Assembly: GCA_013817655.1 (NCBI GenBank)
Contig: JACDCJ010000006.1
Coordinates: 1 to 23,929 of the forward strand
Length of the DNA: 23,929 nt
Source: Actinosomnolentus pattersoniae (SeqCode)
GTDB lineage: Bacteria; Actinomycetota; UBA4738
Direction: 5' to 3'
Both the position numbers and the translations under genes were made by a program. Shown here piece after piece: positions 14,908 to 23,661 of the stretch. Each line of letters begins with the position of its first letter. Position 1 is the first letter of the stretch. A model generated the notes under the pieces. It did no database searches. It worked only from the letters and a program-made list of their open reading frames with translations, and was not told where the DNA came from.

Positions 14908-16136
14908 CCGTCGTCCTGTACGTCGACGCGATCGGCGGGGCGGCGGGCGACATGCTGCTCGCCGCGCTGCTCGATGCGGGTGCCGCGGAGGCCGCCGTCT
15001 CCGAGGCGATCGGATCCGTCGTCCCGGCCGCCAGGATCTCGACCGAGACTGTGGGCCGGGGCGGCCTGCGTGCCAGCTTCCTTCGCGTCGCGGGGCTCGA
15101 GGCGCCCGGGAGTGGCGGCGGACGGATGCGGGGGATCGACGAACTGCTCGAGGCGCTCGAGGCCGGAACCGGTCTTCCCACGCCCGTCGCGGTGATGGCT
15201 CGTTCAATCCTGCATCGGATCGGCGAGGCGGAGTCGCGCGTTCACGGCGGAGGCCCGGGATCGTCGCTGCACGCGATCGGTGATCCCGACACGCTGGTGG
15301 ACGTCGTGGGCGTGGCCGCCGCACTCCATTCGCTGGGCGTCGAACGGATGCTCGTCTCGAGTCTTCCGATAGGCGCCGGCGGAAGCGTGGGCGAGGGACA
15401 TGGCGGCCACGCGGTCCCGCTGCCGGCCCCGGCGACCTTGGAGCTCCTCCTCGGTTTCGCGGTCCGTCCAGGCGGCACGGACGAGACGGTCACGCCGACG
15501 GCGGCCGCGATCATCGCCACCATCGGGGAGCCGATCGAAGGCTTCCCGGCCATGACGATCCGCTCGGTCGGCTACGGGGCCGGAGCTCGCGCCCCCGCGG
15601 AGCGGCCCAACGTCGTTCGCGTGGTTCTGGGAGACGCGGTGGAAGAACGAGGCCCCGAGGATCCGGAAGGCGGCCCGTCGCGACTGCTTTGCGTCCTGGA
15701 GGCGAACCTGGACGACCTGTCGCCCGAGCTCGTGGCCGATTCGGTCTCGGCGCTCCTCGCAGCCGGCGCCCTCGACGCATGGACGACGCCGATCCAGATG
15801 AAGAAGGGGCGCCCCGGGTGGACGATCTCCGTCATCTGCGAGCCCGGAGCGGAGTCGCGGATAAGCAGGGAGCTGTTCCTGACGACGTCCACCTTCGGGG
15901 TTCGAAGCCATCACGTGACCCGCAGCGAGCTCTCTCGGCGCATCGCGACCGTGCGCCTCGAGGGTGGGGCCGTCCGCGTGAAGATCGGCACCCTCGGCGA
16001 CCGTGTGGTGAGCGCCACGCCCGAGCACGACGATGTGGCCGCGGTGGCTGCGAACACGGGGCGGCCCGTCCGCGCCGTCTACGAGGAGGCCACGGCCGCT
16101 GTCCGGGCGCTGATCCTGGCCGGGGCGACGCCGTGA
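14904..16136 (+). CDS. larC: Nickel insertion protein LarC for the pincer cofactor
   Basis: A 410-residue protein from ATG 14904. It opens with YVDAIGGAAGDMLLAALLDAG and carries the LarC signatures LHAIGDPDTLVDVVG, GHGGHAVPLPAPATLELL, DETVTPTAAAII, CVLEANLDDLSPELV, DAWTTPIQMKKGRPGW and FGVRSHHVTRSEL. LarC inserts nickel into the sulfur-charged pyridinium cofactor in a CTP-dependent reaction. In Lactiplantibacillus the gene is split into larC1 and larC2 and read through by frameshifting; here it is one uninterrupted frame. The histidine-rich stretch seen in some LarC proteins is reduced to GHGGH. The ATGA overlap with larB and the GTGA overlap with larE place it in the middle of the operon. 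Confidence 0.95.
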   Translation: MTVVLYVDAIGGAAGDMLLAALLDAGAAEAAVSEAIGSVVPAARISTETVGRGGLRASFLRVAGLEAPGSGGGRMRGIDELLEALEAGTGLPTPVAVMARSILHRIGEAESRVHGGGPGSSLHAIGDPDTLVDVVGVAAALHSLGVERMLVSSLPIGAGGSVGEGHGGHAVPLPAPATLELLLGFAVRPGGTDETVTPTAAAIIATIGEPIEGFPAMTIRSVGYGAGARAPAERPNVVRVVLGDAVEERGPEDPEGGPSRLLCVLEANLDDLSPELVADSVSALLAAGALDAWTTPIQMKKGRPGWTISVICEPGAESRISRELFLTTSTFGVRSHHVTRSELSRRIATVRLEGGAVRVKIGTLGDRVVSATPEHDDVAAVAANTGRPVRAVYEEATAAVRALILAGATP

Positions 16137-16993
16137 CCGACCCGCGGCCGGGCGTGCTCCTCGGGCGTCTTCACCGGCGGATCCGCGGCTACGGGGCTCG
16201 CCGCGCAGTGGTGGCGCTCTCGGGGGGCGTCGATTCATCGCTGGTCCTCGCCGTGTCCGCGCGGGCCCTTGGGAAGGAGGCCGTCACCGCGATCACCGCC
16301 GTGTCGCCCAGCTACCCCCGGGGAGAGCTGGAGGTTGCTCGCGAAGTGAGCGCCTGGGCCGGCACCACCCACCGAACCGTCGAAACGGCAGAGGTGGGGA
16401 AGGAGGCCTACGCGCGCAACGACGCGCTGCGCTGCTTCCACTGCAAGGTGGAGCTGTATTCGACCCTGAGACGTATCGCCGAGGAGCGCGCGGCCGGATC
16501 CAGCCACGCGGCTGTCGTGCTCGCGGGAGCGAACGCCGACGACCCCGCCGACATGCGGCCGGGCCTGCGAGCCGCGGAACGGCACGGGGTGCGCAATCCG
16601 CTGCTCGAGGAGGGGATGGGAAAGGACGTCCTTCGTTCGCTGGCTCGCTCCATCGGCTTGCCGGTCGCCGACAAGCCCGCACTCGCCTGCCTTTCCTCCC
16701 GCGTCGCCTACGGGGTTCGCATCACGCCGGAGCTCCTCGAGCGGATCGACAGCGCGGAGCGAGCGCTTCGAGCGCTCGGCTTCGGCACGGTCCGGATACG
16801 GCACCGGGGCGAGCGGGCGTCCATCGAGGTGCCGGCGGCGGACCTTCCCCGACTGCGGGCCCATCCCGGGCTGAGAGGGTTGCTCGAAGACGTTCGGGGT
16901 CTCGGATGGTCACGGGTGGAGATCGATCCCCGAGGGTACCGACCGGGCAGCCTGAACGAGGAGCTTCTGCCGGTCGCCGGCCCGGAGCGCTAG
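16133..16993 (+). CDS. larE: ATP-dependent sacrificial sulfur transferase LarE
   Basis: A 286-residue PP-loop ATP pyrophosphatase. SGGVDSS at residues 30-36 is the ATP-binding loop. RCFHCK (100-105) and KPALACLSSRVAYG (181-194) follow; Cys186 in the latter appears to match Cys176 of the Lactiplantibacillus protein, which gives up its sulfur to become dehydroalanine. Cys101 and Cys104 could make this a variant using a cluster or several cysteines, as proposed for some other LarE proteins. LarE adenylates the biscarboxylate mononucleotide and adds the two sulfur atoms. The start is GTG 16133, overlapping the larC TGA; the frame is open upstream but that part is antisense-like. It ends three bases from the convergent DUF1801 gene. 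Confidence 0.94.
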   Translation: MTDPRPGVLLGRLHRRIRGYGARRAVVALSGGVDSSLVLAVSARALGKEAVTAITAVSPSYPRGELEVAREVSAWAGTTHRTVETAEVGKEAYARNDALRCFHCKVELYSTLRRIAEERAAGSSHAAVVLAGANADDPADMRPGLRAAERHGVRNPLLEEGMGKDVLRSLARSIGLPVADKPALACLSSRVAYGVRITPELLERIDSAERALRALGFGTVRIRHRGERASIEVPAADLPRLRAHPGLRGLLEDVRGLGWSRVEIDPRGYRPGSLNEELLPVAGPER

Positions 16994-16996
16994 CCC

Positions 16997-17365
16997 CTAC
17001 GACCTGGCTTCGGCAGCTTCCCTCGCGCGGAACTTCGCGATGCGAGCGATCAACCTCACGGGAACGGGCCGGGAGAGTGGAAAGCGGATCGTGCCCTTGC
17101 TGACCTCGTATGGCGCGAGGTCGTCCTTGAACGCCTCGACGAGACGGTCGGTGGCGGGATATAGCGAGTAGTGCCGCTTCCACCCGGCGAAATAGACCAC
17201 GTAGCGACCGTGCAGTTTGTACGTGGGGATCTGATAGCTGATGGCTTCCTCGGCGCCGGGCACGGCCTTTCGGATGGTGCTGCGGACGCGCTGCAGGATC
17301 GCCTGCACGTCTTCGGGGTGCGTCGCGATGTACTCGTCCACGGACTTGAAGTCGGTCTTGGCCAT
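16997..17365 (-). CDS. DUF1801 (YdhG-like) protein
   Basis: A 122-residue soluble protein matching the DUF1801/YdhG fold: FKSVDEYIATHPEDVQAILQRVR, then EEAISYQIPTYKLHGRYVVYFAGWKRHYSLYP, and EVSKGTIRFPLSRPVPVRLIARI. Bacillus YdhG (Fra) was proposed as a frataxin-like iron chaperone; most members have no proven role, so a function is not assigned here. The ATG at 17365 has a weak GGGGA upstream. It is transcribed alone, towards larE, with only three bases between the two stops. Confidence 0.85.
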   Translation of the reverse strand: MAKTDFKSVDEYIATHPEDVQAILQRVRSTIRKAVPGAEEAISYQIPTYKLHGRYVVYFAGWKRHYSLYPATDRLVEAFKDDLAPYEVSKGTIRFPLSRPVPVRLIARIAKFRAREAAEARS

Positions 17366-17389
17366 CCGTCCCCGATTTCGCGTGCCGCG

Positions 17390-17419
17390 ATCCTACCAAT
17401 CGTCCTTACCTCAGGTCGT
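17390..17419 (-). promoter_or_regulatory. Possible promoter of the DUF1801 gene
   Basis: TAGGAT (17395-17390) sits about 25 bases before the ATG, with ACGACC (17419-17414) 18 bases upstream as a weak -35 box. It lies in the short gap after the glgX stop. The 18-base spacing equals that of the other promoters called here. Confidence 0.3.
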
Positions 17420-17424
17420 AGTGG

Positions 17425-19560
17425 TCAGCCCCGGACACTCCTCAACGCTTCCTCGCCGAACCGCAGGAGGATCAGGGACTGGGCGACCAGGTTCAGGGCC
17501 GGGCCCCGCACCAGCCGCGGCGGCCCCGGCCGGGCGGTGTTCAGCATCTCCTTCCACATCCCCGGACCCCCGACTGCCGGCAGGACGAAGTACCTGGACT
17601 GCGCGCCGCCGTTCAGCAGTAGCAGCATCGTGTCGCCGTAGATGGGGCGCCCTCGCTCGTTGACCTCGTCCGTGGCCCGCCCGTCGATGAGCATCCCGAG
17701 CACGTGGTTGTGGGCCGCGGACCAATCCTCCGGGGTCATCTCGTTGCCGTCCGGGCGGATCCAGGTGAGGTCCTTCGGGCCGCCCGGGGATAGGGGGGCG
17801 CCGGTGAAGAAGCTCCGCCGGCGAAGGATGGGGTTCGCGCGGAAGATCCGCAGGGCCTGCCGCGTGAAGGTGAGCAGATCCCGGTCCCGCGGGGAGAGGC
17901 TCCAGTCGATCCAGCTCGTCTCGTTGTCCTGGCAGTAAGCGTTGTTGTTGCCGCCCTGGGTCCTTCCCAGCTCGTCCCCGGCGAGGAGCATCGGGACGCC
18001 CTGAGAGAACAGAAGCGTCGCCAGGAGGTTGCGCTTCATGCGCTCGCGAGAGCGCTGGATGCGTGGGGACTCGGTCGGTCCCTCCGTCCCCCAGTTCCGG
18101 CTGGCGTTGTCGTCGGTTCCGTCCCGGTTGCCCTCGCCGTTCGCCTCGTTGTGCTTGTGTTCGTAGCTCACGAGGTCGGTGAGCGTGAAGCCATCGTGGC
18201 ACGTCACGAAGTTGACGCTCGCGTTGGTTCGCCGGCCACCGGGGGCGTACAGGTCGCTCGAGCCCGCGAGGCGGGAGGCGAGCTCGGGGACCTGACCGGG
18301 GTCTCCCCGCCAGAAGCGCCGCACGCAGTCCCGATAGCGGCCGTTCCACTCAGCCCAGCCCGCCGGGAACTGCCCGACCTGATACCCCTCCGGTCCGGCG
18401 TCCCAAGGCTCCGCGATCAGCTTCGTCTGCCCGAGGACCGGGTCCTGCCGGATGACGTCGAAGAACCTCGCGTGTGGGTTCACGTCGAACGGGTCGCGCA
18501 TGAGAACCGTCGCGAGGTCGAACCGGAAGCCGTCGACGTGCATGTCCAGCACCCAGTAGCGCAGGCTGTCCATGATGAGCTGGGTGGCCCGGGGATGCGG
18601 AACGTCGATCGTGTTGCCCGTGCCGGTGAAGTCCATGTAGTAGCGGCGGTTCCCCGGGGCCAGCCGGTAGTAGCAGGCGTTGTCGATCCCGCGCAGGGAG
18701 AGCGTGGGACCGAGATGGCTCCCCTCCGCCGTGTGGTTGTAGACGACGTCCAGGATCACCTCGATGCCGGCCCGGTGGAGCGCCTTCACCATCGACTTGA
18801 ACTCGTCGACCTGCTGGCCCAGGCCCCCGGAGGCGTACCGGACCTCGGGGGCGAGGAAGCCGAGGGAGTTGTATCCCCAGTAGTTGCGCAGGCCTCGAGC
18901 GACGAGCTCCCGGTCGTCGACGTAGTGATGAACGGGGAGAAGCTCCACGGCGGTGATCCCCAGTGACGTCAGGTGGTCGATGACGGGGTCGTACGCCATG
19001 CCGAGGTACGTGCCACGGATCTCCTCCGGGACCCCCGGATGACGCCGGGTCATGCCCCTCACGTGGGACTCGTAGATGACCGTCCGGCTCCACGGCGTCC
19101 GAGGAGGGCGATCCTCCCCCCAGCTGAAGGCCGGATCGGTGACCACGCATTTCGGCATGCTTCCGGCGCTGTCCCGGCCGTCGATCGAGAGGTCTCCGTC
19201 GGGATGGCCGATCGAGTAGCCGTAGAGCGAGTCGTCCCACCGGATGTCCCCGCTGAGCGCCCTTGCATAGGGGTCCACCAGCAGCTTCGCCGGGTTGAAC
19301 CGGTGACCCTCCTGGGGCGAGTATGGCCCGGACACCCGGTACCCGTAGAGCTGCCCGGGCCGGACGTCCGGCAGATACGCGTGCCAGACGAGGTCCGTGC
19401 GCTCGCGCAAGGTGATACGGTGCCGCTCCGTAGCTTCCTCGGGCCGATCGAACAGGCAGAGCGTCACGCCCGTCGCGTGCTCGGAGAAGATCGCGAAGTT
19501 GACGCCTTCCCCGTCCCAGATGGCGCCGAGAGGGAACGGGCGTCCCGGCCACACGCGCAT
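17425..19560 (-). CDS. glgX: Glycogen debranching enzyme GlgX (isoamylase type)
   Basis: A 711-residue GH13 enzyme. Residues about 7-110 form a CBM48 domain (NFAIFSEHATGVTLCLFD, GQLYGYRVSGPYSPQEGHRFNP). The barrel carries DVVYNHTAEG (271-280), the nucleophile Asp348 in DGFRFDLA, the acid Glu384 in IAEPWDAG, and FVTCHDGFTLTDLV with the third carboxylate. It hydrolyses alpha-1,6 branches left after phosphorylase has trimmed glycogen; the length matches the family (about 660-720). The ATG lies one base after the glgB stop (TAG, one base, ATG), so it is the last gene of the malQ-glgB-glgX operon. It could equally be labelled TreX. There is no signal peptide, so it is cytoplasmic. Confidence 0.95.
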   Translation of the reverse strand: MRVWPGRPFPLGAIWDGEGVNFAIFSEHATGVTLCLFDRPEEATERHRITLRERTDLVWHAYLPDVRPGQLYGYRVSGPYSPQEGHRFNPAKLLVDPYARALSGDIRWDDSLYGYSIGHPDGDLSIDGRDSAGSMPKCVVTDPAFSWGEDRPPRTPWSRTVIYESHVRGMTRRHPGVPEEIRGTYLGMAYDPVIDHLTSLGITAVELLPVHHYVDDRELVARGLRNYWGYNSLGFLAPEVRYASGGLGQQVDEFKSMVKALHRAGIEVILDVVYNHTAEGSHLGPTLSLRGIDNACYYRLAPGNRRYYMDFTGTGNTIDVPHPRATQLIMDSLRYWVLDMHVDGFRFDLATVLMRDPFDVNPHARFFDVIRQDPVLGQTKLIAEPWDAGPEGYQVGQFPAGWAEWNGRYRDCVRRFWRGDPGQVPELASRLAGSSDLYAPGGRRTNASVNFVTCHDGFTLTDLVSYEHKHNEANGEGNRDGTDDNASRNWGTEGPTESPRIQRSRERMKRNLLATLLFSQGVPMLLAGDELGRTQGGNNNAYCQDNETSWIDWSLSPRDRDLLTFTRQALRIFRANPILRRRSFFTGAPLSPGGPKDLTWIRPDGNEMTPEDWSAAHNHVLGMLIDGRATDEVNERGRPIYGDTMLLLLNGGAQSRYFVLPAVGGPGMWKEMLNTARPGPPRLVRGPALNLVAQSLILLRFGEEALRSVRG

Positions 19561-19561
19561 C

Positions 19562-21505
19562 CTAGAGAGGGGTTCCGCGGCTCACGAGGAACAGGCATGA
19601 CAGCGGGGGAAGGTGAAGGTTCACGGCGCGGGGCCGGCTGTGGACCGAGAGCGGAAGCGCCTCCACGCCGCCCAGGTTGCCCTGCCCGGTGCCCCCGTAG
19701 ACCTCCGCGTCGCTGTTCAGAAGCTCGGCCCAGAAGCCGCCCCGTGGGACGCCGACCAGATAGTTCGGGCGGGGTATGGGCGTGTAGTTGCAGACCACGA
19801 GGACGAGGTCGTCGGTGGAGGCGCCGCGGCGAAGGAAGCTGATGACGCTCGCTTCGGAGTCGTTGGCATCGACCCACTCGTAGCCCCCGGGGTCACAGTC
19901 GAGCTCGTGCAGGGCCGGCTCGTCCCGGTACCTGGCGTTGAGGTCGCGGACGAACCGGCGGACACCCTCATGGCGAGGGCCCCGGAGGAGGTGCCAGTCG
20001 AGCCCCGCGTCGTGGTTCCACTCGCCCTCCTGCCCGAACTCGCCGCCCATGAACAGGAGCTTCTTCCCCGGCTGCGCCGTCTGCGAGGCGAGGAGGAGCC
20101 TGAGGTTCGCGAACCGCTGCCAGTCGTCGCCCGGCATCTTTCCCAGCAACGAGCGCTTCCCGTGCACGACCTCGTCGTGAGAAAGGGGCAGCAGGAAGTT
20201 CTCGGTTCCCGCGTAGAGCTGGCGAAAGGTGAGGTTCGTGTGGTGGAACCTGCGGTGGATCGGATCGAGGGACAGGTACTGCAGTATGTCGTGCATCCAT
20301 CCCATGTCCCACTTCAGCCCGAACCCGAGCCCCCCCAGGTGGACAGGGCGGGAGACCATGGGCCACGACGTGGACTCCTCGGCGATCATCAACGCGTCCG
20401 GATGCGTCCGGGAAACCTCCTCGTTCATGCGGCGCAGGAGGACGATGGCTTCCAGGTTCTCGCGCCCCCCGAAATCGTTCGGCACCCACTCGCCGTCGGC
20501 GCGCGAATAGTCCAGGTACAGCATCGAGGCCACGGCGTCGACCCGAATGCCGTCGGCGTGATAGGCGGAGAGCCAGTGCATCGCGCTCGACAGCAGGAAG
20601 CTTCGGACCTCGTTCCGCCCGTAGTTGAAGATAAGGCTGTTCCAGTCGGGGTGGTAGCCCTTGCGCGGGTCGGCGTGCTCGTAGAGGTGGGTGCCGTCGA
20701 AGCGCGCCAGTGCATGCTCGTCTGCCGGAAAGTGGGAAGGGACCCAGTCGAGGATCACGCCGACGCCCCTGCGGTGGAGGTGGTCGATGAGCCCCATGAA
20801 CTCCTGCGGCGTGCCGTATCTGCTCGTCGGCGCGAAGTACCCGGTCGTCTGGTAGCCCCACGAGCCGTAGAAGGGATGTTCCATGATGGGGAGCAGCTCG
20901 ACGTGGGTGAACCCCATCTCGATCGCGTGGTCCGCGAGTCGAGGAGCGAGATCGGCGTAGCTCGGGAGGCTCGTCTGCCCTTCGGCCCCGCGGGCCCACG
21001 AGCCCAGGTGCACCTCGTAGATGGAGATCGGACGGTCGAGCGTCTGGCGGGCGCCCCGCTCCCGCATCCACTCCGCGTCGCCCCAGTCGTAGTCGAGCGT
21101 CCACACCACCGACGCAGTGGCGGGGGAGATCTCGGTTCGAAGCGCCAACGGGTCGGCCTTGTCTACGCGCTCGGTCCCGTCGCCCGAGACCACGTGGAAC
21201 CGGTACCGTGCCCCCCGTTCCACGCCGGCGACGAAGGCCTCCCAGACGCCGGAACTCTCCAGCGGGCGAAGCGCATTCGCCTCCACATCCCACTCGTTGA
21301 AGTCGCCGATCACGGAGACGCGCGAGGCAGCGGGCGCCCAGACCGAGAACACGACACCTCGACCGCCCTCGATCGAGACGGGATGAGCGCCCAGCTTCTC
21401 GGACAGACGCGAATGGCTCCCCTCGTTGAAGAGATGCAGGTCGTCCGCGGACAGGAGGGAGAAGCTCGCGATCTCTTCCCTTACTGGGGTCGGCTCGCGC
21501 GTCAC
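19562..21505 (-). CDS. glgB: 1,4-alpha-glucan branching enzyme GlgB
   Basis: A 647-residue GH13 branching enzyme. Residues about 46-125 are a CBM48 domain (VFSVWAPAASRVSVIGDFNEWD). The barrel has YEVHLGSW, SWGYQTTGYFAPTSRYG, ILDWVPSHFPAD, the nucleophile Asp323 in DGIRVDAVASMLYLDYSR, Glu376 in IAEEST, and LSHDEVVHGKRSL. It moves chain segments to form alpha-1,6 branches. It lacks the extra N-terminal N1 module of long GlgB forms (about 730 residues) and is of the shorter type. The start is GTG 21505, overlapping the malQ TGA as GTGA. An in-frame ATG is not available near the conserved start. Confidence 0.95.
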   Translation of the reverse strand: MTREPTPVREEIASFSLLSADDLHLFNEGSHSRLSEKLGAHPVSIEGGRGVVFSVWAPAASRVSVIGDFNEWDVEANALRPLESSGVWEAFVAGVERGARYRFHVVSGDGTERVDKADPLALRTEISPATASVVWTLDYDWGDAEWMRERGARQTLDRPISIYEVHLGSWARGAEGQTSLPSYADLAPRLADHAIEMGFTHVELLPIMEHPFYGSWGYQTTGYFAPTSRYGTPQEFMGLIDHLHRRGVGVILDWVPSHFPADEHALARFDGTHLYEHADPRKGYHPDWNSLIFNYGRNEVRSFLLSSAMHWLSAYHADGIRVDAVASMLYLDYSRADGEWVPNDFGGRENLEAIVLLRRMNEEVSRTHPDALMIAEESTSWPMVSRPVHLGGLGFGLKWDMGWMHDILQYLSLDPIHRRFHHTNLTFRQLYAGTENFLLPLSHDEVVHGKRSLLGKMPGDDWQRFANLRLLLASQTAQPGKKLLFMGGEFGQEGEWNHDAGLDWHLLRGPRHEGVRRFVRDLNARYRDEPALHELDCDPGGYEWVDANDSEASVISFLRRGASTDDLVLVVCNYTPIPRPNYLVGVPRGGFWAELLNSDAEVYGGTGQGNLGGVEALPLSVHSRPRAVNLHLPPLSCLFLVSRGTPL

Positions 21506-23661
21506 GGCGACGATCTCCTTCGGAGCCGGTCGAGGGTCCGCAGGGTGTCGACCACGTCCGGCATGACCTGCACCTGTTCGAGCCGGCGACGAGCGGGCCG
21601 GCGCCAGTTCGGGTACTCACTCGTCGTGCCCGGCAGGTTCTGGGCGCGCGTCTCCATCAGCAGGTCCTCCAGATTAACCACGACCATCCTGGCGGGGCTC
21701 TCGGCCAGATGGAACAGGGACCCGCGGAGGATCCGTCTGTGCAGCGCGATGCCGTCGCGCTCGCCCGATCCCCCGGTCCCGCCCAGTTTGCCGGAGGAGC
21801 GCAGGAAGCGCACCAGCGCGCGCCGGAGGCGCCGGCGCCTCGCTCGTTCCCTCCGGAGCTCGGGGCCGTCGATCCACCCCAGGGCAACGCGCCGCTCGAT
21901 GTCCTTCTCCAGCAGGAAGGAGGCGAAGGGGGCCATATCGTGGGTGTTGAGGGAGGCCACGGAAGAGACGGGCACCGGCGGCAGCTGACTCCTGTCACCA
22001 GGGACGTCCCGCAGCTCCTCCTGGAGAACGTAGCTGCGGTGAACGCCGTGCCGGGAGAGCGCCTGGCGAACGAAGCGAGGGACCGTCCCGAGATCCTCCC
22101 CCACGATCAGGGCGTCGCCCCGCCGGGACTCCAGGGAAAGGATGGCGTAGAACTCGTCGGGCCGGTAGCGGACATAGGCCCCCTGCCGGGGGTCGAAGCC
22201 CGCCGGGACGCAGAAGAGCCGGTGAAGGCCCATGACGTGGTCGATGCGCAGGACGCTCGCCTTGGCGAGCAGGTGCCGCAGGCAGGCGATCGGATAGCGG
22301 TAGTGCTGCAGCCGGACCGCCTCGGGATGCAGGGGAGGGAACCCCCAGTCCTGCCCCTCTCGAAAGAAGCTGTCGGGTGGGGCTCCAGCCGAGGCGCCGA
22401 ACAGGAACGACGAACGCTCTCGCCAGACGTCGTAGCCGTCCGGGTTCACGCCGAGCGGCAGGTCGAGGTACAGGCCGGCTCCCGAGGCCCGGGCGTTCCG
22501 GTCCACCTCGGCGAGCTGGCTGGCCGCGAGCCACTGGACGTAGAGGTGGTAGCGGCGAGCGTCCTCGTCGGCCCGCCGGCGTGGAAGAGAGCCGTCCCGC
22601 TCGGATGCCGGCCACGCCGCCCACGGGCGGCCGTGCCGCTCACCGGCGGCTCTGAACCTCGCGTAGTCCTCCACGGCGGGGTGCCCCCGCACGAACGCCC
22701 GCAGATCGGCCGCGCGCCCGGGCCGCTCGGAGAAGAAGTGTCTGGCCAGCATCTCGAGGACCTCTCGCTTCGCCGCGGCCACCCCGCCGGTGTCCGTCAG
22801 CGGCCTGGACCGCAGCACGTCCAGCCGTCGGCGGAACGCGGCGGATCCCAGGAGGGCCCTGGCCTCCACACAGCGATCCAGCTCCGGAGCTCGCTCGACG
22901 TCGACGTAGGCCTCGTCCCAGAACAAGCGGCTCGCCGGTGAATACGGGCTCGGCTGCGAGCGCCCGTCCGAGAACGCGGCGAACAGCGGAAGCGTGGCCA
23001 CGACGTCGCCACCGAGCCCCGTCACCCACCCGAGCAGGGCCTCCAGATCGGTGAAGTCCCCGATGCCCCAGCTTCGCTCCGACCGAAGGGCGTACAGGGG
23101 GAGGAACACGCCCCAGCTCCGCTCCCGGCCCGGGCTGCGCACGCGCATCGGCGCGGAGATCAAGAGCGCCTCGGCCTCGGCGGCTCCCTCCACCACCAGG
23201 CGGTGGTAGCCAGGGGGGAGCCGGACTGCGCACGCGACCTGCCGCTCCACGAAGGCGATGCCCTCGACGTCGGTGCGCCCGGCCTGCGCGCGATCCCGTT
23301 CGAGCGTCCACGACACCGTTTCGCCGCCATCCTCGAGCTCGATCCGGCAGCGCAGGCGGCGGGCCGCGAACCTCGCGGGCAGTCGGAGCCCGAGCGCCGG
23401 CATCCGGCCCTCCCAGGCGACCGCAACGGGCTCCAGCGGCCGGCGCCACTGTTCGAGGCGGCGCATCCGCAGCGCCGCGACGATGTCGCCCGGTCCATCC
23501 AGAGGCGCGCCCAACGCCCGCAGCAGCGCCACGAGCGTCGGCGGGGAAGCCTCTCGGCGACGGCCGGTCACGTCCGTATAGCTCGACTGGATCCCGTATG
23601 CCCCCGCGAGGGCACGAAGGAGCCTCGGGCGATCGGACCTCGCCGGGGCGGACGGGCTCAG
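21502..23661 (-). CDS. malQ: 4-alpha-glucanotransferase (amylomaltase) MalQ
   Basis: A GH77 enzyme of about 719 residues. The N-terminal part has the MalQ motif LLRALAGAYGIQSSYTDVTGRRREASPPTLVALLRALG. The catalytic part has GVFLPLYALRSERSWGIGDFTDLEALL, SPYSPASRLFWDEAYVD, DLPLGVNPDGYDVW, the nucleophile at about residue 474 in RIDHVMGLHRLF, the acid at about 522 in VGEDLGTVP, and SLNTHDMAPFASF. It transfers maltosyl and longer units between alpha-glucans. The start is a problem: the frame has no ATG near the conserved N-terminus. The best candidate is CTG 23661, which overlaps the upstream TGA as CTGA; the next in-frame choice, a GTG about 50 bases further up, lies inside the upstream gene. 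The extended frame to 23889 is a shadow of that gene. Confidence 0.92.
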   Translation of the reverse strand: MSPSAPARSDRPRLLRALAGAYGIQSSYTDVTGRRREASPPTLVALLRALGAPLDGPGDIVAALRMRRLEQWRRPLEPVAVAWEGRMPALGLRLPARFAARRLRCRIELEDGGETVSWTLERDRAQAGRTDVEGIAFVERQVACAVRLPPGYHRLVVEGAAEAEALLISAPMRVRSPGRERSWGVFLPLYALRSERSWGIGDFTDLEALLGWVTGLGGDVVATLPLFAAFSDGRSQPSPYSPASRLFWDEAYVDVERAPELDRCVEARALLGSAAFRRRLDVLRSRPLTDTGGVAAAKREVLEMLARHFFSERPGRAADLRAFVRGHPAVEDYARFRAAGERHGRPWAAWPASERDGSLPRRRADEDARRYHLYVQWLAASQLAEVDRNARASGAGLYLDLPLGVNPDGYDVWRERSSFLFGASAGAPPDSFFREGQDWGFPPLHPEAVRLQHYRYPIACLRHLLAKASVLRIDHVMGLHRLFCVPAGFDPRQGAYVRYRPDEFYAILSLESRRGDALIVGEDLGTVPRFVRQALSRHGVHRSYVLQEELRDVPGDRSQLPPVPVSSVASLNTHDMAPFASFLLEKDIERRVALGWIDGPELRRERARRRRLRRALVRFLRSSGKLGGTGGSGERDGIALHRRILRGSLFHLAESPARMVVVNLEDLLMETRAQNLPGTTSEYPNWRRPARRRLEQVQVMPDVVDTLRTLDRLRRRSSP

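Noticed and set aside
19613..21988. 791-codon plus-strand open frame opposite glgB and the end of malQ
   Set aside because: It mirrors a clear GH13 gene; its protein is charged low-complexity sequence without any domain, typical of antisense frames in high-GC DNA.
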